A stretch of DNA of 64,000 bases from Diphasiastrum complanatum (GCA_029204225.1 CM055111.1:21715805-21779804), one strand, 5' to 3'; shown: positions 1 to 11,107, counted from the stretch's first letter. The notes: generated by a model from the sequence alone, not told the origin. A program made the numbers and translations.

Positions 1-905
1 GGAATTACTACAAGTAGCAATAGTGGAGATAAGATATATGTAACTTTCATTGATGATTTTAGTATATTTTGTTGGATCTATCTATTAAAGAGCAAAGATG
101 AAGTGTATGATGTCTTTGTCAATCAATTCTCTACAAAGATCAAGTGCTTGAGGAGTGAAAATGGTGGTGAGTATATCTCAACCAAGTTCAAGGCCTTTTG
201 TGATGAGCATGTGATCAAGAGGGAGTACACAAGACTCCAAGGAGACCACAACAAAATGAAGTAGCCGAGAGGAAGAATAGAACTTTATGTGAAAGTGCCA
301 AAGCCATGAGGTTAGAAGCTAATATTCCAAAACCATTTTGGGATCAAGCTTCTTTGTGTGCTAACTTTATATGCAATAGGTGGCCGAGTGCTATATTGGA
401 TGGAAGAACACCTTTTAAGATGCTATTAAAGAGAAGGCCGAATGTCAAGTTTTTTAGAACTTTTGGATGCACTTGCTATGTCAATATAGCTCTTGATGAT
501 AGGACAAAGGAGTATCCATCTTCAAGGAAATGTATATTTGCTGGATATAGTGAGGTGACTAAAGCCTATAAGGTTTACATTCCTAGTACTAATAAGGTGA
601 TTATTGGAAGAGATGTCATTTTTTATGAGGGGAACATTCCAAAGGTGTCTTCAAGTAATAATGTTGTGGATGGATCTAACATTCTCGATGGTGATGACAT
701 GGATACTACTTTAGATGGTGATGATGAAGGACCTTCATCAAGTCAAAAGCCAAGGAGGACATCAAGGCAAAGGCAAACACCTTCAAGGCTCACATATGAT
801 GAGAAGGGTAAGCAAGTGGAAGTGACTCATTTTGCTTTTCTCACATGTTTTGATGATTCTTCTTGTGTAGATGATACTATGCAAGTGGATGGACATTTTC
901 ATGAT
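1..905 (+). pseudogene. Copia integrase fragment leading into swap-domain copy SD-1
   Basis: The window opens inside a Ty1/copia integrase. The core FIDDFS and RSENGGEY motifs are readable at about 45-175; the second catalytic Asp (SDNGGEY in the intact element at 27416) is Glu here. A frameshift near 225-260 breaks the frame before the VAERKNR region. From 306 the frame is open to 1013 and carries the integrase C-terminal part (PFW, FGCTCYVN, DDRTKE, GYSEV, RDVIF) and the acidic/serine-rich linker ending FLTCFDDSSCVDD. In the intact element reverse transcriptase begins just after this point; here the sequence changes into the swap domain. The gag and protease parts lie outside the window. 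Dead copy. Confidence 0.85.
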
Positions 906-2292
906 TTTACATCAAGTAATGGATTTGGAAAACAAAGTTTGCTCAATGACTTTGATGGTCAAGTTGATGATCAAGAGGTTGATCTCAAAGGGCTTCAACA
1001 AGACAAAATGTAAGGTGACAATTTGGAGCTGTCAAGAGCATCAAAGGAGAGTCAATTGGCAAAGATGTTTTGGATCTATTTCTGCAGGTGATTTAAGACT
1101 CAAGTAAGTTCAAAGGAGCAACAATCAAGTGTTGTTAAAGTTTACTTTGCTTGTTCTATCTCATGTATGAGCAATTTCATGTGAATGTGTGCAAATTGTC
1201 AAGATATGGTGAAACTAGCTACATTGTTTTGCATCATATTGATGTTAAAGTTGTACTAGAAATCTTGGCTGGCTTTGCTGATGGAAATGAAACTTTTGTA
1301 TCACTCATTCATGATCAAGTCATCAAGTGATGATGACATCTTTTGGCAAGATGGAGATGGAGGTGCATTCATGGAGTTTTATGGTGGAGACATATCAAGA
1401 AAGGACAAAGATGGAGGAGACAAGCAAGCAAGTGGTCATCACAGACATTTATTGTTTGGTTGCTATTAGTTTCCAAAGAGTTCAGAGTTGGAAGCATGGT
1501 GGAATCATTTCATTTCAATTCTATTTGGTTCTTCATGTTCTAGTTATATCTTGATGTACAAAATTGATGTAAGAAATAGTGAAGCATCCAATTACACTAT
1601 CATCAAGTAATGGATCTGGAAAACAAAGTTTGTTCAATGACTTTTATGGTCAAGTTGATGATCAAGAGGTTGATCTCAAAGGGGCTTCAGCAAGACAAAA
1701 GGTAACGTGGCAATTTGGAGCTATCAAGAGCATCAAAGGAGAGTCAATTGGCAAAGATGTTTTGGATCTATTTTTGCAGGTGTTTTAAGACTCAAGTAAG
1801 TTCAAAGGAGCAGCAATCAAGTGTTGTTCAAGTTTACTTTGCTTGTTCTATTTCGTGTATGAGCAATTTCATGTGAATGTGTGCAAATTGTCAAGATATG
1901 GTGAAACTAGCTACATTGTTTTGCATCATATTGATGTTTAAGTTGTACTAGAAATCTTGGCTGGCTTTGCTGATGAAAATGAAACTTTTGTATCACTCAT
2001 TCATGATCAAGTCATCAAGTGATGATGACATCTTCTGGCAAGATGGAGATGAAGGTGCATTCATGGAGTTTTATGGTGGAGACATATCAAGAAAGGACAA
2101 AGATGGAGGAGACAAGCAAGCAAGTGGTCATCACAGACATTTATTGTTTGGTTGCTATTAGTTTCCAAAGAGTTCAGAGTTGGAAGCATGGTGGAATCAT
2201 TTCATTTCAATTCTACTTGGTTCTTCATGTTCTAGTTATATCTTGATGTATAAAATTGATGTAAGAAATAGTGAAGCATCCAATATGGACAG
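906..2292 (+). repeat. Swap domain SD-1, tandemly duplicated (period 691 bp)
   Basis: Two adjacent copies, about 911-1601 and 1602-2292, share the same landmarks 691 bp apart (atcaagtaatgga at 911 and 1602; the end aagaaatagtgaagcatcca near 1572 and 2263). Each copy encodes, in shifting frames, the same sequence that replaces RT in the other swap-domain elements: a QSLFNDFDGQVDDQEVDL stretch, a CKLSRYG stretch, a KSSSDDDIFWQDGD segment and an HHRHLLFGC/SSCSSYIL tail. Frameshifts and stops are present in both, so the unit is not translated as one protein. The duplication is absent from the otherwise collinear copy at 10225-11107. Confidence 0.8.
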
Positions 2293-2443
2293 TATTCTCC
2301 TGTTTGATCAAGTTCTTATTAAGTTTGCATCTCTTTCATTAAGTAGATGTTTTTCTACATTGCCAATGGTGTAAACTGTGTTGTCTTCCATAACCAAAGA
2401 ACAAGAGATTAGGTTGGATTTTAATGATTCATATTTCTTCACA
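2293..2443 (+). repeat. LTR-Q 3' remnant
   Basis: Only the last 150 bp of the long terminal repeat that follows SD-1 is left. It matches the end of the fuller LTR at 11108-11678 (gtttgatcaagttcttatt through ttcttcaca) and stops at the terminal CA at 2443. The internal part is deleted. Confidence 0.65.
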
Positions 2444-2837
2444 GATTAATCAATATCTTTTGAAGTTGTCCATGAAGTTAGAGCAAAGACTTTAGAGAAT
2501 TGAGGGTGTAGGAAGGCCTGAAAAGACTAAAAATTGTTTTTTGAAAGGGTTCTTGGGGGATTTATGGCTAGAAATCCACAAGAGGATCATGCATGAAGTC
2601 AATCAATCTTTATTTATACTCCTCCTAGCCATCCCAACAAGCTATCAGGCCTGTAAATTGGTGATCAGAGGCTTGTGTTCCGTCTCTATGAAGTTTATCG
2701 CTAAAGAACCCTCCCACAAGTTGAAAAATCTTCATTCTCAGCCCATACTACATCCCTTGACTTGAGTGAAGGCTTCACGGAAGTCTAATAAACTTTTTAA
2801 GACTGTTGGTAATGTCCTAAAGTATAGTACTTTCACA
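2444..2837 (+). repeat. Duplicated 380-bp unit and remnant of LTR-S
   Basis: This stretch recurs at 11679-12050 directly after the same LTR-Q end. It contains no recognisable protein; a 74-residue reading frame is kept in both copies but starts without ATG. The last 25 bp (tcctaaagtatagtactttcaca) are the extreme 3' end of LTR-S, whose other 990 bp survive only in the second copy (12051-13063). Confidence 0.55.
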
Positions 2838-2849
2838 TGGTATCAGAGG
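2838..2849 (+). other. Primer binding site, tRNA-iMet type
   Basis: TGGTATCAGAGG directly follows the LTR-S terminal CACA. It matches the usual plant copia primer site TGGTATCAGAGC, complementary to the 3' end of initiator tRNA-Met, except at the last base. It marks the start of the internal part of the element whose gag begins at 3622. Confidence 0.8.
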
Positions 2850-3621
2850 CAAGTACAAGAGCATAAGCCATTTATCAAAAGCAAATCCATTTTTAGCAAG
2901 TTTTGGTGCTAAAAACTAGTATTGAGAGGGCAAGCTAGAATTTTGATTTTGGTGAGGAGATTTGATCCCAAAATTGGTAGGGGTCCAAATCCGTACTATC
3001 CACGTGTGGGCACCTCTGAACCTGCATTTAATGCATGGTATTCATTTGATCCACAGAAATTCAATTTGTGAGCTTTTGATGTAATTTTTGGTGGAAATCT
3101 TAAGATAAGCTACCAAGATTGAGTGCCATTGATTAGATTTGACTTAGGATCATGAGATCTAATTAATCTAGGCTGAAGTCAGGTCCTCTAAACTTGTTTT
3201 ACAGGTCTTGAAAGTACATTAAAAAGTGTGAGGGAGAGTTAGTCATGTTATTGTCCAAAAATTGCCAAAATTGGCAAGATCACATCATCTTATCTTCATT
3301 CCAACTTTGTGAGGGAGTGCTAGAACTGATATTATAAGTCCATTTGTTGGATTAGGAATCTAATTTGAGTGAGACACTACAAGAAAGAGACCTTAGTGAG
3401 CTTCTAGAGACAATCAAATCCATTTCTTGGCAAGATTTGATTGAAAAGAGTTTTCACTTCATCTTATTTTCATTTCGGCTTTGTGAGGGAGTGATAGAAA
3501 TGTGATTATAAGTCCATTTGTTGGATTAGAAAACAAATTTGAGTGAAACACTGCAAGTGTGAGACCTTTGTGAGTTTCAAGTCAATCAGATCTATTTCTT
3601 GTTTTAGAAGTCACTAGTAAG
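2850..3621 (+). other. Retroelement untranslated leader with 174-bp internal duplication
   Basis: Leader between primer site and gag ATG. No coding sequence seen. A segment of about 130 bp containing ttataagtccatttgttgga occurs twice, 174 bp apart (near 3280-3420 and 3455-3595). The same duplication exists in the sister leader at 13076-13862, so it predates the segmental duplication. Confidence 0.6.
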
Positions 3622-4540
3622 ATGGGATCTGCTGGAGCATACCTTCTAGAAGCTAGTGAGAGATTGAATTCTACAAATTATGTTGTTTGGAAGGTTATGA
3701 TGGAGTCACTTTTGGTGATCCAATACCTTTATGAGTTCTTGATTGAAGATGAAGATGAACCTCTAGGTGCACATGAGTTAGCTAGATACAAGAAGAGATC
3801 TTGGCTTGCACTTATTTGTGTGAAGATGAATGATTTGTTGAGAGAAGTATTAGCATGAGTGCTAAAGAGGCTTGGGAGTCTTTAAAATCAATCTATGAAT
3901 CTAGTAAAATCAATCTATGAATATAGTCCTGAATGGTCTAGGAGATGACTTTGCAAATTTGGTCCAAAGTTTTGCCATCCAAGACACTTTGCCAACTATA
4001 GAAAAACTTCATAGTGTATTAGTGGCTGAAGAGTGTAGGATGCCCCATGCAAAATCTAGGATGAGTTCCTTGTCTTTGCAGGATGGTGATGAGAAAGCCA
4101 ATTTCTCATTCAAGGGCAAAAAGAAGACCAATGGAAAGAAGAAGCATCCAAAGGAGGCTAAAGAAGAGGATGATGCATCAAGCTCAAAGGACAAGTCAAA
4201 ACAAAAATGCTTCTTTCGTGGAAAGAAGGGGCATTATGCATCCGAATGCTACAAGAGGCTTAGTCACTTATGACTGAGTCAAGCAAGTGATCTACATGGC
4301 AAATGATGGTTAGTGTTTTATTAAGGTATTGTCTCTATTCCTCTTACTCTCTCAAATACATGAAAATGTGTTGTTCATTCCTTCACTTTCAAAGATTCCT
4401 CCTAGTATTGGGACATTTGACAATGGACATGAAGTAGAGTTTGATGGAGATGCTTGTTACATAAAGAAGAGAGATGTAAAGGGTATTAGACAATGTAGAC
4501 TTTAAAAGTGTGATGTCTAATCAAGGGTCCTTAATGACAA
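3622..4540 (+). pseudogene. Copia gag-protease pseudogene (copy 1)
   Basis: ATG at 3622 opens a copia gag (N-terminus of the type LEASERLNSTNY..WK, UBN2-like). The frame closes at a TGA in ATGA at 3855-3858, exactly as in the sister copy at 13863. About 155 bp of gag is deleted near 3900-3925. The zinc knuckle follows near 4208-4250 with its second cysteine changed to Arg (CFFRGKKGHYASEC). Beyond 4260 a broken frame still shows the protease to pre-integrase region (MANDG, FIPSLSK, EFDGDACYIKK). Non-functional. Confidence 0.8.
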
Positions 4541-4858
4541 AGGAGGTGACAACAAATGCAAAGTCTCTTTCTCTTCTCATGTGTAAGCTTGTTCTATTCA
4601 AGTGTGCATTTTGCAAATGGTGATGATTATTTTGATGCTCCAATGAAATTATTTTTACAACAAGTAATATCACATGGTTTAATAAAAAAGGTAGATCAAG
4701 TGATTAAATGTTGGATAGAATTGAGGTGCTTGCTAAGGCAAGATAGTCAAGAAGATGAGTCTTTTATCTTTTATGATTCATTCACTAAGGGGGAGTCTTG
4801 CATAAGTAATCTTGATTGTGTTGTTATTTAGGATTGGAAAGGAATCAAAGAGGAATCA
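4541..4858 (+). pseudogene. Middle region of swap-domain element, degenerate
   Basis: Open for 91 codons (4556-4831). At DNA level it aligns patchily with the region between protease and the second ORF of the swap-domain element at about 45600-45850; both contain cacatg..ataaa..gtagatcaa followed by agatagtcaagaag. No known domain. It ends abruptly at the junction with a minus-strand copia fragment near 4860. Confidence 0.4.
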
Positions 4859-4859
4859 A

Positions 4860-6505
4860 GGATCAAGTTTGACACTCATGTTCTGTAAGCGCTTTGTATT
4901 CAGCCTCAGTAGATGACAATGAGATAGTGGCTTGTTTCTTTGACATCCATGATATAGCTCCATCACCTATGAAAATACAATGAGTACTTATGGTTTTCCT
5001 ATCCATTTTTTCTCCCAACAAAGTTTGAATCTGAAAATCCAAACAAGTTAGGTGATGATCCCTCATACAATATGCCAAAATCTCGAGTTCCCATGATGTA
5101 TAGGATCTTGCATAAATTAGCTTAATCTACCAACACAATATCTTAGATCTGGTCTTGTGATGGTTAGACAGATAAGTGAACCAACTAGCTTTCTATAGAG
5201 AGTAATGTCCTTGAAGGATCTTTCATTACCCCTTATAGTTAGCTTTACATTTGACTCCATAGGTATATCACAAGACTTTGCATCTACCATATGAAATCTC
5301 TATAGAATAGAATCAGCATACATATCTTGACAAATGAAAGTAGTTTGAGAAGATCTAATCTCTTCTATTCCTAAATTGTAATGCAAAATGACCAAGATCA
5401 TGCACTTCAAACTCCTTCTTGAGAGCACTCTTGATATCCTCCACATCTTGGTTGTCTCCACCACTCAAGATGATATCATCCACATAGATTAGCAAAATGG
5501 TAATATCATTTTCAGAAAACCTATAATAAAGTGAATGATGATACTCACTCATAACAAAGCCTTGAGAGAGTAAAAAAGTGTTTAGGGTTTAGGGTTTAAG
5601 CATACCAACTCCTTGGTGCTTGCTTAAGGCCATACAAACTCTTTTGTAGAAGACACACATGATTTGGCTTTTTAGGTCAAATGTAGCTCTCAGGTTGCTC
5701 CATGTACACTTCCTCCTCAAGATCACCATTCAAAAAAGCATTTGTAATATCCAATTGCCATAGATCCCATCCATAAAGAGTAGCAAGAGAGATGATGACC
5801 CGAATGCTTACCATATTTGCCACAGGTGCAAAGGTTTCGTCATAGTCAATACCATGTTCTTGAGCATATCCTTTTGCCACCAACCTTATTGATTGTCTTC
5901 ACCTTGAATATCCATTTACATCCAATAGCTTTCTTGTCCTTAGGTGACTCCACCAATCTCCATGTTCCATTCTTCATAAGGGCTTGATACTCAAGATCTA
6001 TTGCTTGGATCCACTCCTCTTTGTTCCTTGCTTCATCTACACAAGTAGGTTCATCAAAAGAAATTAGGACAACAAAGTGTGTACCTCCAACAACTTGCTT
6101 ACATTTCTCATCATATGTGAGCCTTGAAGGCGTTTGTCTTTCCCTTGATGTTCTCCTTGGCTTTTGACTTGATGAAGGTCCTTCATCATCACCATCTAAA
6201 GTAGGATCCATCACAACAACATGAAGATTGTTAGATCCATCCACACCATCATCACTTGAAGACACCTTTGGAAAATTTCCCTCATCAAAAATAACATCTC
6301 TACCAATAATCACCTTATTAGCAGTAGGAATATAAACCTTGTAGGCTTTACTCACCTCACCATATCCAACACATATACCTTTCCTTGAAGATGGATCCTC
6401 CTTTGTCCTATCATCAAGAGTTATATTGACATAGCAAGTACATCCAAAAGTTTTAAGAAAGTTAACATTCGGCCTCTGTTGGAGGGTTTGCGGATATCGA
6501 GGCAA
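4860..6505 (-). pseudogene. Copia integrase C-terminus, RT and RNase H fragment
   Basis: Reading leftwards from 6505: integrase C-terminal part (RPNVNFLKTFGCTCYVN, DDRTKEDPSSRKG), linker with SSSQKPRRTSRERQ, RT start (EEWIQAIDLEYQALMKN), RT core (MVAKGYAQEHGIDYDETFAPV, QLDITNAFLNG), the catalytic YVDD box near 5480-5485, and the first part of RNase H (GDGAISWMSKKQATISLSS). It closely follows the intact polyprotein at 27416 but is split by frameshifts, loses part of RT between 5100 and 5360, and ends inside RNase H at 4863. A telomere-repeat insertion lies in RT at 5581. The upstream join at 6505 is to a non-copia gag module. Part of composite block 1. Confidence 0.85.
5581..5598 (+). repeat. 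Interstitial telomere repeat (TTTAGGG, about 2.5 units)
   Basis: TTTAGGGTTTAGGGTTTA sits inside a copia RT coding sequence, between the codons for SWYA and the LLSQ region. The intact element has about 8 unrelated bases at that point, so the repeat is an insertion and not part of the element. Confidence 0.75.
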
Positions 6506-8386
6506 CTCTAACCCTAGTTAGTAAGTGAGAGGGATTTGGCACCCTGTGTCTGTAAGTCCAACCCGATGATTGATTATTGTTGGATTTTCTAATTCTTATG
6601 CTTTTTGTGAGAGAGAAAGGGATTTTGCTTGATTTGAGTGGATAATCTTGTTTAAAATCTAATCTGATTGTTGAGCAAGGAAAGCTATTCAGATCACCAT
6701 TCTTAAGATCCATTTGGATTTGAGAAATCAGAGAAAACAACAAAAATCGGTGAATTCTGTCATATTTGAGCAAAACAGAGACGAAATCGTCATCGGATCT
6801 GATAACATTTTAACCTCTTACTAAAAAACGTTCGCCAAGTTTCAAGAAGCTTTGGTTTCATTCACAAAACCTTCAAATTGAAGGGCGAAGTTTAATTCCA
6901 AGCAGATTTGCAAAACCATCAGAAAACACCAAAAAACCATCAAAAACCTAAAAAATACAACAAAAGAACATTCGTGTAGTGGGTTTCTTTCCCTGCCTAA
7001 CCTCAAACCAAGATCTAGTCAATCTAGCATCAAGGAGACGAAGTTAGTTGTCACGTGTAGATTCGTTCCCATGAGAGCGATACTATAGTTTAGATTTCAG
7101 CATGAATCGAAGATCCACATCTAACTCTAACATCCATTCTGCAAGATGCATACTCATTATGGCGTTTCAGCTCACGTATGATCCGTTTAGGTAGACCTGA
7201 CAAAAATCACATAATCATGGCATTTTTGTTAATTAGCTCAGGTTTGCACTCAGATCTGAGGTGTTTCACCCTTTCAATGTAATCTCGAACCATTTTCCGC
7301 TTTCCCATTTTAATTTTACTTAAAAGTAGGAAAGGGTCTTCCATACAACTTTCGAGGTTTGAATCGTGTGATAAGGGCTCTTTTAACAACCTCCCAATTT
7401 CATCTTGATTATAGTATCAATCTTGTGCTGTGCCTGTTAAGGCCATAGGAAACAACTTAAGTTTATCTTGGGGAAAAGCTTTAAGTAAAGAAAAGTTTGA
7501 AACTTTTAGAGCGAAACTTGGCTTAGGCCAGATCATGTAAAAAGTCTTTACATGTAATGCTATCATGGAGGTATGTTCCATGAATAGAGTATACTCTAAA
7601 ATAAGAAGTGACGTTGATCATTGAGGGAGAGAGTTAAAATAGCAATGATCAACTTATACAATGCTTTCTTACTTGAATCGTGTGATAAGGGCTCTTTTAA
7701 CAGCCTCCCAATCTGTACGCTCAGTTTCATCTTGATTATAGTATCAATCTTGTGTTGCGCCTGTTAAGGCCATAGGAAACAACTTAAGTTTATCTTGGGA
7801 AAAAACTCTCTCCATAGACTTCACAGGATTCAGCATAGATCTGAGGAAATCTAACTGGATCTGTTAATCCATTATATTTGGGTAGATCCAAACGGGGTGC
7901 TCTTCTAACAATAATTGGATTGACTTCCTAAGGAGCACTTCCAGGAGCAGCTCCAAAGACGGCCATTTTAACAAATTCAAATCAAGCAGACAATGAAATT
8001 GGATCTAGATTTTTCAATCAAAACTTTCTCAGATCAAATTTGCTAGATCTATTCTACTTTCAAGAATCTGACTCTATATCGTGAAAAAGATTTTGAAATT
8101 CAATCAATTGATACTTCTCAAAAAAAGTATTAGATTTGACCTAAATTTTGATAGAGACTTGATCTGGAAAATCAAAACCTAAAAATAGTACTGCCAAAGG
8201 TTCCCTAAGTGAAGATTGGCTCGACGAAGGTTCAACAATGCTATTTTGAGAAAAAAATCTCTGATCAAATTTTTTGACAATTTCTATGGAAATAACCTTC
8301 GCTGACCTCTCAGATGCAAGATTTGACACAGATAAAACAATGGGAAACCGGATGAAGGTTTCTGACACAAGAAAATACAGTTTTCA
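6506..8386 (-). pseudogene. Retrotrans_gag module (block 1), inverted copy of 23200-24846
   Basis: Near-identical reverse complement of 23200-24846. Reading leftwards it has a non-coding leader rich in gaaggtt motifs (8386-8010), then gag coding (about 7960-7140) with IIVRRAPRLDLPKYNG, LKLFPMALTGA and LSKIKMGKRKM segments, then non-coding sequence reaching the copia integrase join at 6505. Such a gag (Retrotrans_gag type) is not the UBN2 gag of the copia elements here. Stops and frameshifts are frequent. At about 7494-7675 it is interrupted by a copia fragment in the opposite direction, with 115 bp of gag duplicated on both sides. Confidence 0.7.
7494..7675 (+). mobile_element. Inserted end of lineage-B copia (RNase H tail plus LTR-R start)
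   Basis: The sequence runs from the RNase H tail codons (FRAKLGLGQIM then stop) through the polypurine tract atcatggaggta into the first 85 bp of LTR-R (tgttccatgaatagag). It is flanked by two copies of the same gag segment (about 7364-7480 and 7676-7800), so insertion and tandem duplication happened together. Confidence 0.6.
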
Positions 8387-8660
8387 TGAATAGAGTATAC
8401 TCTAAAATAAGAAGTGACGTTGATCATTGAGGGAGAGAGTTAAAATAGCAATGATCAACTTATACAATGCTTTCTTAGTTCTAGAGTTATCCGGCCATCT
8501 TGCTTTTACGAGCCCTTTGAGTGTTTTTCAAGGAACTCATCTTTGTACTTACGAAGATAGTGGAATATACAGTTTTAAGAGAGCAATTTTGTGTTCTTGT
8601 TGCACTTGACTTTGTGCTGTGGTGATTGATCTGGTCGGGTGTTTTCAATTGTGTTTTCTT
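8387..8660 (+). repeat. LTR-R fragment
   Basis: Matches, in inverse orientation, the 3' LTR of the lineage-B copia fragments at 21651-21926 and 41291-41577. The first bases are lost: it joins the gag leader at catgaatagagtatactc. The expected terminal CA is not seen at the right end, where it meets LTR-P. Confidence 0.6.
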
Positions 8661-9280
8661 AACTAATATGAGGCCAAAACTCATTTTAGACTTAGAGGTA
8701 AACTTTTTGAAGTTATATTAGTTTAAAATACATTCAATAAACACTTTTTGAAAGTGTGGGAAAGTTGGTAGTCAAGTTTGGGAGAGATTCAAATTTGAAC
8801 TTTGGGTACATTGAATCTAGTCCCAAAAATAGTAGGGTTCACATTTTGGAGGGAAAGCCAAGTGGCCAAATAGGCTTTGGACACTCTATAAAGGATGTAA
8901 CTCATGCACAGACACATATTCTCTCTTCTCTCTCTCATTTCATCATTATACATGGTTCTCTTTGGGTTCTACTACTCATTGGTGCACTCTCATGTTATCT
9001 TGCAATTCTATGTGTAGAATGATCATTTATTGTTATTTTCGGTTTCACACATGTTAAATACAATAGGGTGCTATAATTATAGTAGGGTACTGTAATTGTA
9101 TGGGCAAAAACTATTTTTTATGTTTTGCTTCATGTTTGATCAGTATCTCTTAGACTTTGCATCTCATTTTGTATGTAGATGCTGATTTTTCTACATTGGC
9201 AGGATTGTTGGTTTATTGTAACCAAAGATCAGGGACATGGATTATATCTTGAATGATCTGAAATCCTTGACATATTCTAC
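8661..9280 (+). repeat. LTR-P fragment
   Basis: Aligns with the 3' LTR of the swap-domain element at 47268-47917, beginning at atgaggccaaaactcatttt. It carries the TATA-like ctctataaagg near 8884-8894, a short CT run, and the end gatctgaaatcctt. At 9281 it abuts LTR-Q in the opposite direction. The same P/Q head-to-head arrangement occurs at 20601-21650 and 40260-41290. Confidence 0.65.
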
Positions 9281-9362
9281 ACACACGATTTCAAGATATC
9301 ACCAAACTAGTGCACCAATGGATAGATGAACCCAAGAGAACTCATGTATGAGCATGAAATGA

Positions 9363-9447
<85 letters not shown>

Positions 9448-9452
9448 AAGAA

Positions 9453-9517
<65 letters not shown>

Positions 9518-9821
9518 TTCTCTTCCCACATGTGTATAGCTATATATAACAGGTCCATGTCTCATTAATGATCTTGGTTTTCCTCCATATCAAAAACCCT
9601 ACAATTAATGTGGACTAGATTCAATGTCTCCGACATTCAAATTTGAATCCAAAAAACTTGAGCTCCTACATTTTTCCTCACTTTCTAAAAGTGGTAATTC
9701 AAAAGCATTTGAACTAAAAGAACTTTTAAATGACTATCTCTAAGTCTAATATGTGAATTGGCCTCAATTGCCAAATAAACAAATATGACCAAAATAGCAA
9801 ACTAGTTGACAATTTCTCACA
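9281..9821 (-). repeat. LTR-Q 5' portion with expanded GA tract
   Basis: Reading leftwards it starts TGTGAGAAATTGTCAACTAG at 9821, passes a tatatatagctata box near 9538-9552 and then a very long CT run (GA on plus, 9366-9514, about 149 bp with a few AAAG interruptions), and stops where LTR-P begins. The tract lies just downstream of the TATA box, where transcription of the LTR should start. Confidence 0.7.
9366..9514. repeat. (GA)n microsatellite, about 149 bp
   Basis: Near-pure GA with a few GAAA interruptions. It lies within LTR-Q. The apparent Arg-Glu or Ser-Leu reading frames over it are artefacts of the repeat. Confidence 0.95.
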
Positions 9822-10224
9822 TAATCTGCTAAGGAGGTCTATTAGGTGTTTTACTGCAATATGTAACCAGAGTTGTAAAAAAACTTGCAAAAGGAGACAA
9901 GTGTCGGAGAGAGAGAGAGAGAAACTGGCAATGAAAGCACCAAAATAAATAATGGAATTGGGCAAGTTTCGACAAGCCTTATATAAGCCCTAAGCCTCCC
10001 TATTCATGTGCCCATGCAAATCTAAAACTCCCTAAAAGTGCTTTCCATTTTTATTGATACTCTACACATGCATTAGCAAACCTAAACCATATATTAGCTA
10101 CAATAATTGTGTTTGGGCCCTCACAAGGTTATTAATTACATTACTAGCCTCTTCCATAATAATATCAAATGCTAGAGTACCATGTATCCAAGTCTAGGAT
10201 TATACCAAATCCTATATATAGGAC
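9822..10224 (-). repeat. Repeated unit upstream of LTR-Q
   Basis: About 400 bp, found also at 20190-20600 and 39787-40259 on plus. Reading leftwards it has tatatataggatttgg, then a TATA-like cttatataagg and a short CT run (9909-9924), and ends at LTR-Q. No coding sequence. It may itself be the end of an LTR, but no terminal pair could be assigned. Confidence 0.5.
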
Positions 10225-11107
10225 ATGGTGGATGGTGATGATGAAGGACCTTCATCAAGTCAAAAGCCAAGGAGGACATCAAGGCAAATGCAAACACCTT
10301 CAAGGCTCACATATGATGAGAAGGGTAAGCAAGTGGAAGTGACTCATTTTGCTTTTCTCACATGTTTTGATGATTCTTCTTGTGTAGATGATGCTATGCA
10401 AGTGGATGGACGTTTTCATGATTTTACATCAAGTAATGGATCTGGAAAACAAAGTTTGTTCAATGACTTTTATGGTCAAGTTGATGATCAAGAGGTTGAT
10501 CTCAACGGGGCTTCAGCAAGACAAAAGGTAACGTGGCAATTTGGAGCTATCAAGAGCATCAAAGGAGAGTCAATTGGCAAAGATGTTTTGGATCTATTTT
10601 TGCAGGTGTTTTAAGACTCAAGTAAGTTCAAAGGAGCAGCAATCAAGTGTTGTTCAAGTTTACTTTGCTTGTTCTATTTCGTGTATGAGCAATTTCATGT
10701 GAATGTGTGCAAATTGTCAAGATATGGTGAAACTAGCTACATTGTTTTGCATCATATTGATGTTGTACTAGAAATCTTGGCTGGCTTTGCTGATGAAAAT
10801 GAAACTTTTGTATCACTCATTCATGATCAAGTCATCAAGTGATGATGACATCTTCTGGCAAGATGGAGATGAAGGTGCATTCATGGAGTTTTATGGTGGA
10901 GACATATCAAGAAAGGACAAAGATGGAGGAGACAAGCAAGCAAGTGGTCATCACAGACATTATATTGTTTGGTTGCTATTAGTTTCCAAAGAGTTCAAAG
11001 TTGGAAGCATGGTGGAATCATTTCATTTCAATTCTATTTGGTTCTTTATGTTCTAGTTATATCTTGATGTATAAAATTGATGTAAGAAATAGTGAAGCAT
11101 CCAATAT
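10225..11107 (+). pseudogene. Integrase linker plus swap domain SD-2
   Basis: Direct duplicate of about 715-1600. The frame 10225-10614 reads the post-integrase linker (SSSQKPRRTSRQMQ, SRLTYDEKGKQVEV, FLTCFDDSSCVDDAMQVDG) and the first part of the swap domain, closing at a stop after LDLFLQVF. A second frame, 10787-11056, carries the later part (HSFMIKSSSDDDIFWQDGD, FGGDISRK-like, KVGSMVESF). Only one copy of the 691-bp unit is present. The left edge at 10225 is the join to composite block 1. Confidence 0.75.

Noticed and set aside
1570-1800. Splice-like signals (tttttgcag, caagtaagtt) in the swap domain suggesting a captured host intron
   Set aside because: Not all copies keep both signals in a consistent place and no exon frame results; too weak.
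2541-2765. 74-codon frame, kept also at 11776-12000
   Set aside because: No ATG start, no recognised domain, and preservation is explained by the recent direct duplication.
5581-5598. True chromosome end
   Set aside because: Only about 2.5 heptamers inside a retrotransposon gene, with retroelement sequence on both sides.
9299-9565. Long Ser-Leu or Arg-Glu reading frames over GA/CT tracts (also 56573-56830, 61299-61529, 40008-40367)
   Set aside because: They are produced by dinucleotide repeats and have no conserved flanks; not genes.
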